From positions 1 to 64,000 of the forward strand of contig NZ_JAOBPO010000007.1 of the NCBI RefSeq assembly GCF_025574485.1: a stretch of DNA of 64,000 nucleotides, given 5' to 3'. Position numbers and translations under genes: made by a program. This document shows, piece by piece, positions 16,471 through 25,690 of the stretch. The stretch comes from Kordiimonas aquimaris. Its GTDB lineage: Bacteria; Pseudomonadota; Alphaproteobacteria; Sphingomonadales; Kordiimonadaceae. The notes beneath the pieces are model-generated. The model did no database searches. It was given only the letters and a program-made list of their open reading frames with translations, and was not told the origin of the DNA. Position 1 is the stretch's first letter. Every line of letters begins with the position of its first letter.

Positions 16471-16787
16471 TGGCCATCATGGTCATTGTTATTAATAACC
16501 GACAATAAATCTACAATTAACAGGTGATCGGCTAATTATCATATCATGGTATCCTGAATTTTGGCTTGTATGTGCATAGCTGTATGCCAAAAGTGTTACC
16601 TTAATTTTCATTTATCGTTAATATAATCAAGAGTAAGAATGTTTTGTATCACTGGCTAGTGAATTAGTATGAGTTAACATTTTGCAATGGAACTGATAAG
16701 ACTTTGAATGAACGTGGCTGTAATTGTGCAATTATGAGCTGTGTTTATACTTCTTTTATCAGGTTATGGGGAAACGGAGCATAAAGT
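16471..16787. other. Intergenic region, divergent promoters expected
   Basis: This is 317 AT-rich bases between the divergent pepF-like and cupredoxin genes. It must hold a promoter for each. I see no reliable box pair, repeat or riboswitch. The only clear element is the ribosome site CGGAG before the cupredoxin ATG. Confidence 0.5.
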
Positions 16788-17453
16788 ATGCGCATGACTT
16801 TAAGAAAAATTCTGGGAGTCATGGTGACTCTGGGAACTTTAAGTTCATTTTTGGCTAGTGCTGCCGTTGCAGGAAATTTGATAGTTTCTGTCTCCAATAA
16901 AAAAGGTGAAAGTTTAGAAAATGCGGTTGTCATGTTAACGCCGCAGTTTACTCTTTCAACACCTGTCGTTGCTGCAGATAGTCCTGAAATGCGTCAGGAA
17001 GGTGCTTTGTTTTCACCGTTTGTTTTACCGGTTAAAGTAGGTACTAAAGTTTCTTTCCCCAATTTTGATGAGTTTCGTCACCACGTCTATTCGTTTTCCA
17101 AAACAAAACGTTTTGAGTTGCGCCTATACGGCAAAGACGAAACGAATTTTATCACTTTTGAAAAACCGGGTATTGTAGCGTTAGGCTGTAATATACATGA
17201 TAATATGTTGTCATATATTTATGTGACCGAGGCACCAATCATGAAGAAAACAGATGCAAATGGTACTGCAACGCTTACTGACCTGGAGCCTGGTCAATAT
17301 AAAATGGAAATTTGGCATCCTGGCGTTAAACGCAAAGGTATGCCTACGCCCAAAATCATTACGATCGCTGATGGAAACCGTTCAGAGAGTGGTCAACTGG
17401 ATCTTCGACGTGTTTGGGGTATTCAAACGCAACCAGCTGAAGGCCAGTACTAA
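16788..17453 (+). CDS. Secreted cupredoxin (plastocyanin/methylamine-utilisation-like)
   Basis: This 221-residue protein has a signal peptide ending near FLASAAVAGN. The copper-site ligands are visible: H98 or H99 in FRHHVYSFS, then C134, H137 and M140 in ALGCNIHDNM, the C-x2-H-x2-M arrangement of type 1 copper proteins. A carboxypeptidase-regulatory-like beta segment follows (DANGTATLTDLEPGQYKMEI). Family members are often named methylamine utilisation proteins, but no amine dehydrogenase is nearby. The stop lies two bases before the next gene, a membrane c-di-GMP phosphodiesterase. A functional link, such as copper or redox state feeding the sensor, is an inference. Confidence 0.82.
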   Translation: MRMTLRKILGVMVTLGTLSSFLASAAVAGNLIVSVSNKKGESLENAVVMLTPQFTLSTPVVAADSPEMRQEGALFSPFVLPVKVGTKVSFPNFDEFRHHVYSFSKTKRFELRLYGKDETNFITFEKPGIVALGCNIHDNMLSYIYVTEAPIMKKTDANGTATLTDLEPGQYKMEIWHPGVKRKGMPTPKIITIADGNRSESGQLDLRRVWGIQTQPAEGQY

Positions 17454-17455
17454 CT

Positions 17456-19792
17456 ATGGCTATGCGCTTTCAATCAAAACTTACACTCGTTTACCTGGCA
17501 TTGTTTTTGGTTGTGCAGGGCGTAGTTATTTTATCGATAAACCGGTACGTAACAGAAAATGTTAGAGAACAAATTGCTGGGCAACTTGACGCGTCTTCAA
17601 GAACTATTGCGCGACTGATTAGAGATCGAAACGATATTTTGGGTACGCGTGCTCAAGACCTTTCCAAAGACTTTGGCTTTAGGCAAGCTGTTGCAACCTT
17701 GGATGACGCCACAATTAAAAGTGCGCTTGCTAACCTCATAGACCGATCTGATCTTGATATTGCATTTGTCGTTGACCTGGATGGTCAATTAATCGGTTCT
17801 GTTGGTGATATGGCCGTAACGGATAATGCAACGTTACTGTCAGACGAGCTGATTGAAGCAGCAGAAGAACAAGGTGTGGCTGCACGATTTATCGAGTCAA
17901 ACGGTGAATTATTTGAAGTCGTGATTGCACCAGTCTTTGCACCTGTGACAATAGGGTGGGTTGGTCTTGGTTTCCAGCTTGACCGGGAAATTGCAATTGA
18001 ATTTAAAGAATTATCACCCGTGGCTATTGATGTTGCTTTTATTTTTGGTGACAAAGGCCAACCTGAATTGTCTGCAGCAACCACCAATGTTCAAGACCTT
18101 GCCGAGTTTTTAGCTGAAAACCCTCAGGTAGGGTTGGAGACTGAATATGAAAGCGTGTTTGTTGACCAAGACTATATGTTTAGGCGCGTACCGCTTGTTA
18201 GTGAGTTTTCTCAAGGGCGGCAAATGGATGCACTTGTTTATTACTCTGTTGATGTAGGCCTTCAGGCTTTCCAATCGCTTATAGTTACACTGCTGAGTAT
18301 CTTGGTTGTTGGCTTGCTGCTTCTTATTTTGGGAAGTGTTGCGGTTTCGAGAGGTGTAACAAGGCCACTGCGATACATAGCAAATGCAGCTGATCGCATC
18401 TCGCGCGGTGAATATATTAAAGTGGATGCTCCATCGGAAGATATAGAGTTTGCACGCCTCAGTAATAGCTTTAATCATATGATTGAAGGGATTCGCGATC
18501 GCGAAGCTAGCATTAGGTACCATGCCAACCATGATATCGATACAGGGCTACCGAACCGTAACTGGTTTGAAGAGCAAATATCACCATCAATTGATACTAA
18601 GAAGCCGTTTTCAATAGCAATTTTGGAATTGCAAGGCATAGCTGACATGCGGACAGTGTTGACGCATGATCACATTAATGAACTGGTGCGCAGTATTGCA
18701 GAACGGCTTGAGACAGTGAATGTTCAGTATCTGGCACGCTTATCAACCGAGACATTTGTTTTTGCTCAATTCGGTGAAGATGATGATGATATTAGTGCTG
18801 CCATGATAATTAACGGATTTATTGACCCCTTTAGTGCTGGCACAGTAATGGTTGATGTGCGAGCATTCATGGGGTTAACAAAGTTTCCAGCTGACGGCGA
18901 TAACCTCACAACGTTACTGCGGCGGGCTAACGCTGCACTTGATACCAGCCGGACATCTGCCAAATCGTATGCTTGGTATGATCGTGAACGAGATACAGCT
19001 AAACAAGATCATTTGTCGATGATGAGTGATCTTCGCGATGGTATCAAAAACGAGGAAGTTAAATTTGCTTATCAGCCTAAGCTGGACCTCTCAACAGGTA
19101 AAATAGCTTCCGCCGAAGCGCTTGTTCGCTGGATTAGTCCAACGCGCGGTTTTGTTGCGCCAGATGATTTCATTCCTTTGGCCGAAAAAACAGGCGATGT
19201 GCGTTACCTGACTGATTGGGCTTTAAAAGAAGCTATATCACAGATAGCCAAGTGGCGGGGTGATGGTATAGATATTATGGTCGCGGTCAATCTTTCAACA
19301 AATGACTTGATGAACACGAATTTGCCCGGTGCTGTACTTACGTTGTTAACAGAATATTCAGTGCCACCATCATCTCTTAAGTTGGAAGTCACGGAAAGTG
19401 CTGTCATGAATGATATGTCACGTGCTCTTGATGTATTAAACATGTTGAGCTCTATGGGCGTAGTATTGTCAATCGATGATTACGGTACGGGATATAGCTC
19501 TTTGAGTTATATCAAGGAGTTACCTGTACGTGAAATTAAAATCGATAAATCCTTTATACTGAAACTGGCTGAGGACGACGAAGATAAGATTCTTGTGCGT
19601 TCGACCATTGAACTAGCGCACAATCTAGGTATGGAAGTGACAGCTGAAGGTGTGGAAGACGAGCAATCGGTTGATTTATTGCGCGAATATGGATGTGACA
19701 CTTTGCAAGGGTATCATATTTGTCGTCCGGTGCCTGTCGAAGAATTCGAGGCATTTTTAAAGAGCCATAAAGAAAACTCACAAAACATTTAA
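17456..19792 (+). CDS. Membrane c-di-GMP phosphodiesterase: periplasmic sensor, HAMP, degenerate GGDEF, EAL
   Basis: This 778-residue protein has a transmembrane segment near 9-29, then a periplasmic CACHE-like domain of about 240 residues. A second transmembrane segment (about 275-300) leads into a HAMP (RGVTRPLRYIANAADRISRG). The GGDEF-type domain has STETF at 430-434 in place of GGDEF, so it should not make c-di-GMP. The EAL domain is intact: EALVRW at 554-559 and DDYGTGYSSLSYIKELP from 674, with KIDKSFI. The predicted activity is hydrolysis of c-di-GMP to pGpG, lowering its level and favouring motility over attachment. It is translationally close to the cupredoxin gene upstream. Confidence 0.9.
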   Translation: MAMRFQSKLTLVYLALFLVVQGVVILSINRYVTENVREQIAGQLDASSRTIARLIRDRNDILGTRAQDLSKDFGFRQAVATLDDATIKSALANLIDRSDLDIAFVVDLDGQLIGSVGDMAVTDNATLLSDELIEAAEEQGVAARFIESNGELFEVVIAPVFAPVTIGWVGLGFQLDREIAIEFKELSPVAIDVAFIFGDKGQPELSAATTNVQDLAEFLAENPQVGLETEYESVFVDQDYMFRRVPLVSEFSQGRQMDALVYYSVDVGLQAFQSLIVTLLSILVVGLLLLILGSVAVSRGVTRPLRYIANAADRISRGEYIKVDAPSEDIEFARLSNSFNHMIEGIRDREASIRYHANHDIDTGLPNRNWFEEQISPSIDTKKPFSIAILELQGIADMRTVLTHDHINELVRSIAERLETVNVQYLARLSTETFVFAQFGEDDDDISAAMIINGFIDPFSAGTVMVDVRAFMGLTKFPADGDNLTTLLRRANAALDTSRTSAKSYAWYDRERDTAKQDHLSMMSDLRDGIKNEEVKFAYQPKLDLSTGKIASAEALVRWISPTRGFVAPDDFIPLAEKTGDVRYLTDWALKEAISQIAKWRGDGIDIMVAVNLSTNDLMNTNLPGAVLTLLTEYSVPPSSLKLEVTESAVMNDMSRALDVLNMLSSMGVVLSIDDYGTGYSSLSYIKELPVREIKIDKSFILKLAEDDEDKILVRSTIELAHNLGMEVTAEGVEDEQSVDLLREYGCDTLQGYHICRPVPVEEFEAFLKSHKENSQNI

Positions 19793-19826
19793 GCTCCATG
19801 AGTTCACATGTGTAAAAGTGAAAAAG

Positions 19827-21014
19827 TTAAACTGTTTCCTTGAGAAACGCACTATAGCGCAATAATCCTGCTTCAAGTTCTGCGATAAGGTCATCAGTAT
19901 CTTCGAGACCGATGTGCAATCGAAGCAGTGGTCCTTCAGCGCTCCATGGTCTAGCTGAGCGGTCCTCTGTGGGGTCACTAGGTAGAATTAAACTTTCATA
20001 ACCGCCCCAACTAAAGCCCATCTTAAACAAATGCATGTCATCGACCATTCTGGCAGTGTCAGCATAGTCTCCGCCGTTAAGAATGATCGAGAATAAACCA
20101 CTGGAGCCAGCAAAATCGCGTTGCCAAATTTCATGACCTGGGCATTCCGGAAATGCAGGGTGTAATACCTGCGCAACTTCGGGTCGGTCTTTTAACCATG
20201 CTGCAACCTTCAGGGCATTTTCTTCATGTGCTTTAAGTCGCACCCCTAATGTGCGCAGGCCACGAGAGGTCAGGAATGCATCATCGGGTGATATAGTTTG
20301 CCCCATTTGATATGCAGTTCGGCTCAGTTTTCTCCATGCGCGCTTATTCGCTGTGGCGCTGCCAACCATTACATCGGAGTGACCACTAATATATTTGGTA
20401 CACGCCTCGACTGACACATCTGCACCAAAATCAAGTGGCTTAAATAATAGCGGTGTTGCCCATGTATTGTCCGTGATTACATAGGCGCCGCATTTTTTAG
20501 CAGCGCTCGCAATTGCAGGGATATCCTGTATCTCAAATGTGTTGGACCCAGGGCTTTCAGTTAGAATAACACTGGTGTTGTCGCGTAGTAGTTTTTGAAT
20601 GTCAGCACCGATCAATGGGTCGTAATATTCGGTTTCAACATTCATTGTTTTTAGTATGCCGTTAGCGAAGGAGCGTGTTGGCGCATAAGCACTATCAGTC
20701 ATCAAAATATGATCACCGGCCTTCACAAAAGATAAAATCGCAGTTGTTACAGCTGCAATGCCACTAGGAAACAGCATAGTTCCTTCGCCGCCTTCAAGTT
20801 CAGTAAGCGCCTCCTGAAGCGACCACTGCGTCGGTGTACCTTTGCGACCATAAAACAAATGCCGCGCAGTTGGGTCTGCAACGCGCTCACGGTATTCGGC
20901 ATATGTATCAAATAAACATGTTGAAGCGCGGTAAACAGGCGGATTAACGATACCATGTGTCCATTCCTTACGCCGACCAGCTGTTACGAGTTTGGTATCT
21001 TCATTATCGGACAT
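19827..21014 (-). CDS. metC: Cystathionine beta-lyase
   Basis: This 395-residue PLP enzyme of the Cys/Met metabolism family should convert cystathionine to homocysteine, ammonia and pyruvate in methionine synthesis. Landmarks are GIVNPPVYRASTCLF, FYGRKGTPTQ, LFPSGIAAVT, ESPGSNTFEIQD and TDNTWATPLLFKPL, and the PLP lysine K207 in EACTKYISGHSDVMVG. The sequence SWGGYESL is typical of the lyase branch. It starts 14 bases after the sulfurtransferase stop, so they form an operon devoted to sulfur amino acids. Confidence 0.93.
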   Translation of the reverse strand: MSDNEDTKLVTAGRRKEWTHGIVNPPVYRASTCLFDTYAEYRERVADPTARHLFYGRKGTPTQWSLQEALTELEGGEGTMLFPSGIAAVTTAILSFVKAGDHILMTDSAYAPTRSFANGILKTMNVETEYYDPLIGADIQKLLRDNTSVILTESPGSNTFEIQDIPAIASAAKKCGAYVITDNTWATPLLFKPLDFGADVSVEACTKYISGHSDVMVGSATANKRAWRKLSRTAYQMGQTISPDDAFLTSRGLRTLGVRLKAHEENALKVAAWLKDRPEVAQVLHPAFPECPGHEIWQRDFAGSSGLFSIILNGGDYADTARMVDDMHLFKMGFSWGGYESLILPSDPTEDRSARPWSAEGPLLRLHIGLEDTDDLIAELEAGLLRYSAFLKETV

Positions 21015-21028
21015 TTGTTTTCCTCGCG

Positions 21029-21874
21029 TTATAAGCCCTTTGAAACGGGTGCGTTTTTATATGCACCCCATTCACTCCAGGAACCGTCATAGACAGCAAC
21101 ATTTTTATTACCAAGGGTATAAAGCGCATGAGCCAGATTGCAAGCAGTGACACCTGAACCGCAACTGGTTGTGATAGAAGCATTGATATCAACACCTGCG
21201 GCTTTGAAAATATCTATCAATTCTTGCCGTGTTTTAAGTGTGCCATTGCCGTTGTAAAGCTGCGTGAACGGTACATTAATCGCACCTGGTATATGTCCAG
21301 CAGCTAAACCTGCACGTGGTTCAGGTGTTGTTCCTTCAAAGCGTGCTGCGGCGCGTGCGTCTATGACTTGCGACACGTTACTTTCAAGGTTGCTGAGCAT
21401 TTCAGTAATTAACCTTAACAAATCTACATTTGGCCGTGCCTTGAAGTCTCCAGTTTTGATAATTGGAGTTGTTGTTTCAATATTTCCGCCAACAGCTTTC
21501 CAAGCTTGAAGGCCACCATCTAATACAGAAACATTTTTATGGTCCATGTATCGCAGCATCCACCAAGCGCGAGCAGCGCTCCGAAGCGGGCTATTATCAT
21601 ATATAATTATGTGATCATTATTGTTGATGCCTATTTTCTGCATATGTTGCTCGAAGGCCGCTGTTTGAGGCATTGTATGGGGTAGGGTACTTTCAGGATC
21701 ACTGATGGCATCGATATCAAAAAAATGAGCATACGGAATATGGCCTTCCATATATTCACGGTGGCCATTTCTGCCACTGTCAGGCATATGCCATGATGCA
21801 TCGTATATTTTGATGCCTGTATGACTGTTGATTTCTAACAGGCTTTGGGCGGATATAATTCCTGTTCGTTCCAT
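21029..21874 (-). CDS. sseA: 3-mercaptopyruvate sulfurtransferase
   Basis: This protein has about 281 residues from MERTGIISAQS, with ribosome site GGAGAA. It carries two rhodanese domains, the first with YDASWHMP and AWWMLRYMDHKNVSVLDGG. The active-site loop of the second is CGSGVTA (C238), the form diagnostic of mercaptopyruvate rather than thiosulfate specificity. It transfers sulfur from 3-mercaptopyruvate to thiols or cyanide. Its position directly upstream of metC supports a role in cysteine and methionine metabolism. A longer frame from 21922 exists but lacks a good ribosome site. Confidence 0.92.
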   Translation of the reverse strand: MERTGIISAQSLLEINSHTGIKIYDASWHMPDSGRNGHREYMEGHIPYAHFFDIDAISDPESTLPHTMPQTAAFEQHMQKIGINNNDHIIIYDNSPLRSAARAWWMLRYMDHKNVSVLDGGLQAWKAVGGNIETTTPIIKTGDFKARPNVDLLRLITEMLSNLESNVSQVIDARAAARFEGTTPEPRAGLAAGHIPGAINVPFTQLYNGNGTLKTRQELIDIFKAAGVDINASITTSCGSGVTACNLAHALYTLGNKNVAVYDGSWSEWGAYKNAPVSKGL

Positions 21875-21957
21875 CTTATTCTCCGTGAAAATTAGATAAA
21901 ACAACTTATGATAAGCCTGCACACATGCAATGACTTATGTTAATTTATTAATTTATT

Positions 21958-22287
21958 TTAGTTGATGTGGCGGCGTGCAGATAGCGCCCCGGTATCAGGC
22001 TTGTCAAAATAGTTATTTAATAGAGGGTGGTTAAATTCGACCCGGCTATCAATGCCCGTTGCTGCTTCCAGATTGTTTTCGGAAACATAACTGGCATGAT
22101 CTTCACCATCTACCAACACATGATACCATGGGATGGTGCCAATAGGGTCCATTAAGTCGAATTTTTCTAACCAGGATGCTTCCTTGTTAAACTGCGGATC
22201 AACATCAAAAACCAACCCTCGATAACCATAAACTTTATGGCGTACTATTTGCCCTGGTGCGAAGAGCGCTGTGATTACTGTTGTCAT
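21958..22287 (-). CDS. hspQ: Heat shock protein HspQ / hemimethylated-DNA-binding family
   Basis: This 109-residue protein has the family pattern FAPGQIVRHKVYGYRGLVFD, VDPQFN, PWYHVLVDGEDHASYVSENNLE. In E. coli HspQ is a small heat-shock protein that specifies Lon substrates and binds hemimethylated DNA. It is a single gene transcribed leftwards. No heat-shock promoter is evident in the sequence upstream. Confidence 0.92.
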   Translation of the reverse strand: MTTVITALFAPGQIVRHKVYGYRGLVFDVDPQFNKEASWLEKFDLMDPIGTIPWYHVLVDGEDHASYVSENNLEAATGIDSRVEFNHPLLNNYFDKPDTGALSARRHIN

Positions 22288-22524
22288 GGCACGCTCCTAT
22301 TTCTAGTGGGTTACATGCGTTTTTCGTATTGATAGTTTCATATGTGTTACCAAAATGAGTTTAACAAACCCTGAATCAGAGTGAGTGTTTATGTTAATGC
22401 TAATAATTAAGAGAGTTTGGCGGAACTGGCTGATTTAGTTTTTGACAAATGCACCTCTAGTGGCTCATAGCATGGCTAAGTTTTAGAGAGATTGGCTTTA
22501 AGCTTAAAGGTAAAGGGTAAAGTG

Positions 22525-22989
22525 ATGACCAATTCGATTTACGAGAATTTAGACCAGCTTGGAAGCAGTGGTAAAGCACCTAAAAACCCTGAAGAAGCTG
22601 TTCTTGAATATGTTTCTAACCCCCGTCCGAATAGCCATTATCTGGTGCGGTTTACCTGTCCTGAATTTACGAGCCTTTGCCCTGTAACAAGGCAGCCTGA
22701 TTTTGCACATTTGATGCTGGACTATGTGCCAGATAAATTACTTGTGGAAAGTAAATCATTAAAACTATTTCTGCAGTCTTTTCGCAATCATGCTGCTTTT
22801 CATGAAGATTGTACAGTTGGCATAGCCGAGCGGTTAGTGGATGAAATGAAACCAAAGTGGTTGCGTTTTGCCGGATACTGGTACCCGCGTGGTGGTATTC
22901 CAATTGATGTGTTTTTTCAAACTGGCGAAGCCCCCAGGGATGTTTGGGTACCAAATCAGGATGTGCCTACTTATCGCGGCCGAGGGTAA
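22525..22989 (+). CDS. queF: NADPH-dependent preQ0 reductase QueF
   Basis: This 154-residue enzyme reduces preQ0 to preQ1 in queuosine synthesis. I chose [13 protein letters not shown] because AAAGGGTAAA precedes it; a longer frame starts at 22492. The catalytic cysteine is C52 and the general acid is D59 in [23 protein letters not shown] and [12 protein letters not shown] are conserved. The short length marks the single-domain (YkvM-type) class. The upstream 230 bases show no preQ1-riboswitch consensus. queC and queE lie about 3 kb away on the other strand. Confidence 0.95.
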   Translation: MTNSIYENLDQLGSSGKAPKNPEEAVLEYVSNPRPNSHYLVRFTCPEFTSLCPVTRQPDFAHLMLDYVPDKLLVESKSLKLFLQSFRNHAAFHEDCTVGIAERLVDEMKPKWLRFAGYWYPRGGIPIDVFFQTGEAPRDVWVPNQDVPTYRGRG

Positions 22990-23039
22990 TTGGAAGTTCC
23001 ATAATTTAACGTAAAGCAATTGTTATGTACTTAGGAATA

Positions 23040-24668
23040 TTATGGCGTTATTTTTCTAACTTCCAAATCTGCTCCAATATACGTAATCTCTTGCTGTTCC
23101 ATCTTATTTTTGCAAAAATTATTCTCCGTTAATTCGTCTGCACTAATCATAGACCACGCAGAAAAAATGCATTCAAAATAGTACAGTGAATGAAACTTCT
23201 TTTCAGCTAGAGCATCAATGTTTTTACCCGCTAATATTAATGGTACTCGCAGAGAGCTTATATCGACGTTTTTGCGGATATCGTGAACCAAGGGTCTTGC
23301 GGTTTCAATGCTAGTTAGACCATGATCTGAAAAATAGATAAAACTACCGTGCGCTTGTTTTGTTTTCCTTATGATTTCCGATAGTAGTTGATCAATATAG
23401 CGTATGCTGTTGTCATAAGAATTTAATATTGTTTCTAAATCAGATGCATTACCAGTATTTTTAAAGTATCCGCTTCCTCTTGGGTAGCGCATTTCGAAAG
23501 GTGAATGGGTGGCATATAAGTGAAGTATAATCAGCTTTTTTCCTGTATCTTCAATGGCGCGATTGAAGTGGGGTATTAGTTCACTATCTAAGGGTACATT
23601 TGCTTCGCCGGAATTGATGAAAATGCTTTTATTTACTTGATCAGTTATGTTGACTAATGCGCGGCCCCAATCATCAGATTCTTGTTGATTGGATATCCAA
23701 TAAGGCTTGTAGCCAGCTTGTTTAGCTAACTTAATTATTGTTTGACTTTGAATGCTGTTATGAGGGGTGTGAGTTAATAGCTTTGGTAGGGAATTCCAAG
23801 TGTTGGTACCTGCACTATATACATTTTTATATGCCTTTATGTGACCAGTTTCAGACAACCTATTCAGATTTGGCGTTGTGTCCCGTTCATATCCATAGAT
23901 TGACATATTATCGGCTCGCGTCGATTCTCCAATAACAATAACAAGAAGCTCAGGAGCATTCTTTTTCACTACTACATTCGTCCAACTATTATCTGAAATT
24001 GTATTAGAAAATGCGATATAATCTATTGATTGTACTAAGCCGGATAGACTTTTAAGCAGTGCAAAACGATTGCCTATTTCGTGCATTATAAACTGAGTTT
24101 TAGCGGATACCTGCGACGAGCCAGAAGCTAATCTGGTTTGAATATAATTCTGATACTCAAGTGTTTTATAGTGATAAGGGAGATTTATACTTGCGGGAGC
24201 AACTACATAAAGCAGGCTGATCATTATTGCTGTTATTGTTATTTTACTGGAGAACTTGGGCCTTGGTAGTAAGACTAACAATGTCATCAAGAGAAAGCTT
24301 GAAGCGATGATAAATATATTGTCGGTAAGAAATGCTGAAGTTTCTGAAGATTGAGTCTGTAATAGACTCATCCAAACACTTATCGTCATTTCACTAGCAT
24401 AAGCATATTTGACGACAGCATCTGTGAAAATGATAACGACGAGTATTAAAAGAATGAAACGAGATTTTGATGCCAGGTATGTGAGTGTAGCAACAGCTAT
24501 AGTTTGTAGCGTGAAATGAGCTATATACTTTAACGTGCTTTCATGAATTACGTCCATTTGCGCAATGTATGAGATAACACTTGCATAGGCTAACCATAGT
24601 GTAAGCGTTGCGAGGTTTTTACTATCGATTGGTCTAATAAAATTAACTGGCAAAAATTCATCTCTCAT
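23040..24668 (-). CDS. Phosphoethanolamine transferase-like membrane protein (EptA/CptA, sulfatase fold)
   Basis: This 542-residue protein has about five N-terminal transmembrane segments (to about residue 165), then a periplasmic sulfatase-like domain. The nucleophile is T250 in VIGESTRADNMSIYGYERD, the hallmark of the family, with TPNLNRL, YATHSPFEMRYP and YFSDHGLT following. It should move phosphoethanolamine from phosphatidylethanolamine to lipid A, a core sugar or another acceptor, which often increases polymyxin resistance. It overlaps the GDPD gene upstream by four bases, so they are translationally coupled. The base composition is noticeably more AT-rich than its neighbours, consistent with transfer. 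Confidence 0.87.
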   Translation of the reverse strand: MRDEFLPVNFIRPIDSKNLATLTLWLAYASVISYIAQMDVIHESTLKYIAHFTLQTIAVATLTYLASKSRFILLILVVIIFTDAVVKYAYASEMTISVWMSLLQTQSSETSAFLTDNIFIIASSFLLMTLLVLLPRPKFSSKITITAIMISLLYVVAPASINLPYHYKTLEYQNYIQTRLASGSSQVSAKTQFIMHEIGNRFALLKSLSGLVQSIDYIAFSNTISDNSWTNVVVKKNAPELLVIVIGESTRADNMSIYGYERDTTPNLNRLSETGHIKAYKNVYSAGTNTWNSLPKLLTHTPHNSIQSQTIIKLAKQAGYKPYWISNQQESDDWGRALVNITDQVNKSIFINSGEANVPLDSELIPHFNRAIEDTGKKLIILHLYATHSPFEMRYPRGSGYFKNTGNASDLETILNSYDNSIRYIDQLLSEIIRKTKQAHGSFIYFSDHGLTSIETARPLVHDIRKNVDISSLRVPLILAGKNIDALAEKKFHSLYYFECIFSAWSMISADELTENNFCKNKMEQQEITYIGADLEVRKITP

Positions 24669-25486
24669 GGATAAGTTTGCTCAAAGAAGTTTTCATCTGT
24701 AAGGATGATTTTTACCCTATTATTTTCCCCTAATTTATCCAGTGTATCAATATCGTTGACTGTAAATAGATAAAAATCAACATTGGGAAACAAATCAGCA
24801 TATCTCTCTTCAAAATTATTATAATCCATCGATAGTGCTGTGAATTTATAGGCGCTGATATGTTTCCGCGTTTGTAAAACATCTGACCAAAACCGAAGTC
24901 TTCCTGATGAAGAGTTCAAGTTGATCCAGTAACTGACATTTAGCCCTTTACTTGCCAAAACAGATAAGTTTTGCGGATTTTGTGATTCAACCACCACATG
25001 TTTTGTCAATTCATAGCTTGATATTTTTTCATGTAACTTCTCAGTTGCAGCAACTAATTCATTTTCAGAAAGAAAGCGTAGGTTCTTAAAGTCTAACCAA
25101 TAGTTTGTTTTTTTACCAAGCTGATTGAAAACTGTATCTAATTTTAAGGATTTATCAATCTCTGAAATGTGTGGCTTATCATGAGATACAGTGAAAACAT
25201 TTAAATTAAAGTCGTAGAATATATCAACCTCAATACCCTTGGCTCCGAGGTTTATAGCGGCTTCAAAAGCGGCAATTGTGTTTTCTGGGTGTTTTTTAGA
25301 AAAACCCCTATGTGCCCATACTTTGTTTTTAGCTGTATAGAAGTGACGGTCATTGTTAGGAGCCCCAATATTTGTAAGGAACGGCCAACTTAATATAATG
25401 TATGAAAATGTAATTCCTGTTATAAGAAGAAGTAAATAAACTGCATTTAATAGCCGTTTCTTAGTTTTTGGTTTTTTCATTCTCAT
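24665..25486 (-). CDS. Membrane-anchored glycerophosphodiester phosphodiesterase
   Basis: This 273-residue protein has one N-terminal hydrophobic anchor (about residues 14-36). All GDPD catalytic landmarks follow: H59-R60-G in WAHRGFSKKHPENTIAAFEA, E86 and D88 in GIEVDIFYD, and H102 in VSHDKP. GDPDs split glycerophosphodiesters into glycerol-3-phosphate and an alcohol. The anchor would place the domain on the periplasmic side. Coupling to a phosphoethanolamine transferase suggests work on the same phospholipid-derived headgroups, which is an inference. The gene is AT-rich like its partner. The 204 bases to queE show no gene. Confidence 0.85.
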   Translation of the reverse strand: MRMKKPKTKKRLLNAVYLLLLITGITFSYIILSWPFLTNIGAPNNDRHFYTAKNKVWAHRGFSKKHPENTIAAFEAAINLGAKGIEVDIFYDFNLNVFTVSHDKPHISEIDKSLKLDTVFNQLGKKTNYWLDFKNLRFLSENELVAATEKLHEKISSYELTKHVVVESQNPQNLSVLASKGLNVSYWINLNSSSGRLRFWSDVLQTRKHISAYKFTALSMDYNNFEERYADLFPNVDFYLFTVNDIDTLDKLGENNRVKIILTDENFFEQTYP

Positions 25487-25690
25487 TCATTTCAATGATA
25501 TTTACCAAGCTGGTTTTTTGGGTATTACGCAAATAATCATTAAGCGTTGCTCATAATTTTTCAACCTAATGTATATATAATTATACAAGCCACATAATTA
25601 TATTAGTTGATTATGGTATCATGCGTCAGCTGTTTCAGGTTTATAGAGCTAGCCAGAAGTCTCTACCGAAATAAAGGAGCACCAACTATA

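Noticed and set aside
22288-22524. Possible preQ1 riboswitch upstream of queF
   Set aside because: No aptamer-like consensus, C-rich loop or A-rich tail pairing could be seen before the ribosome site.
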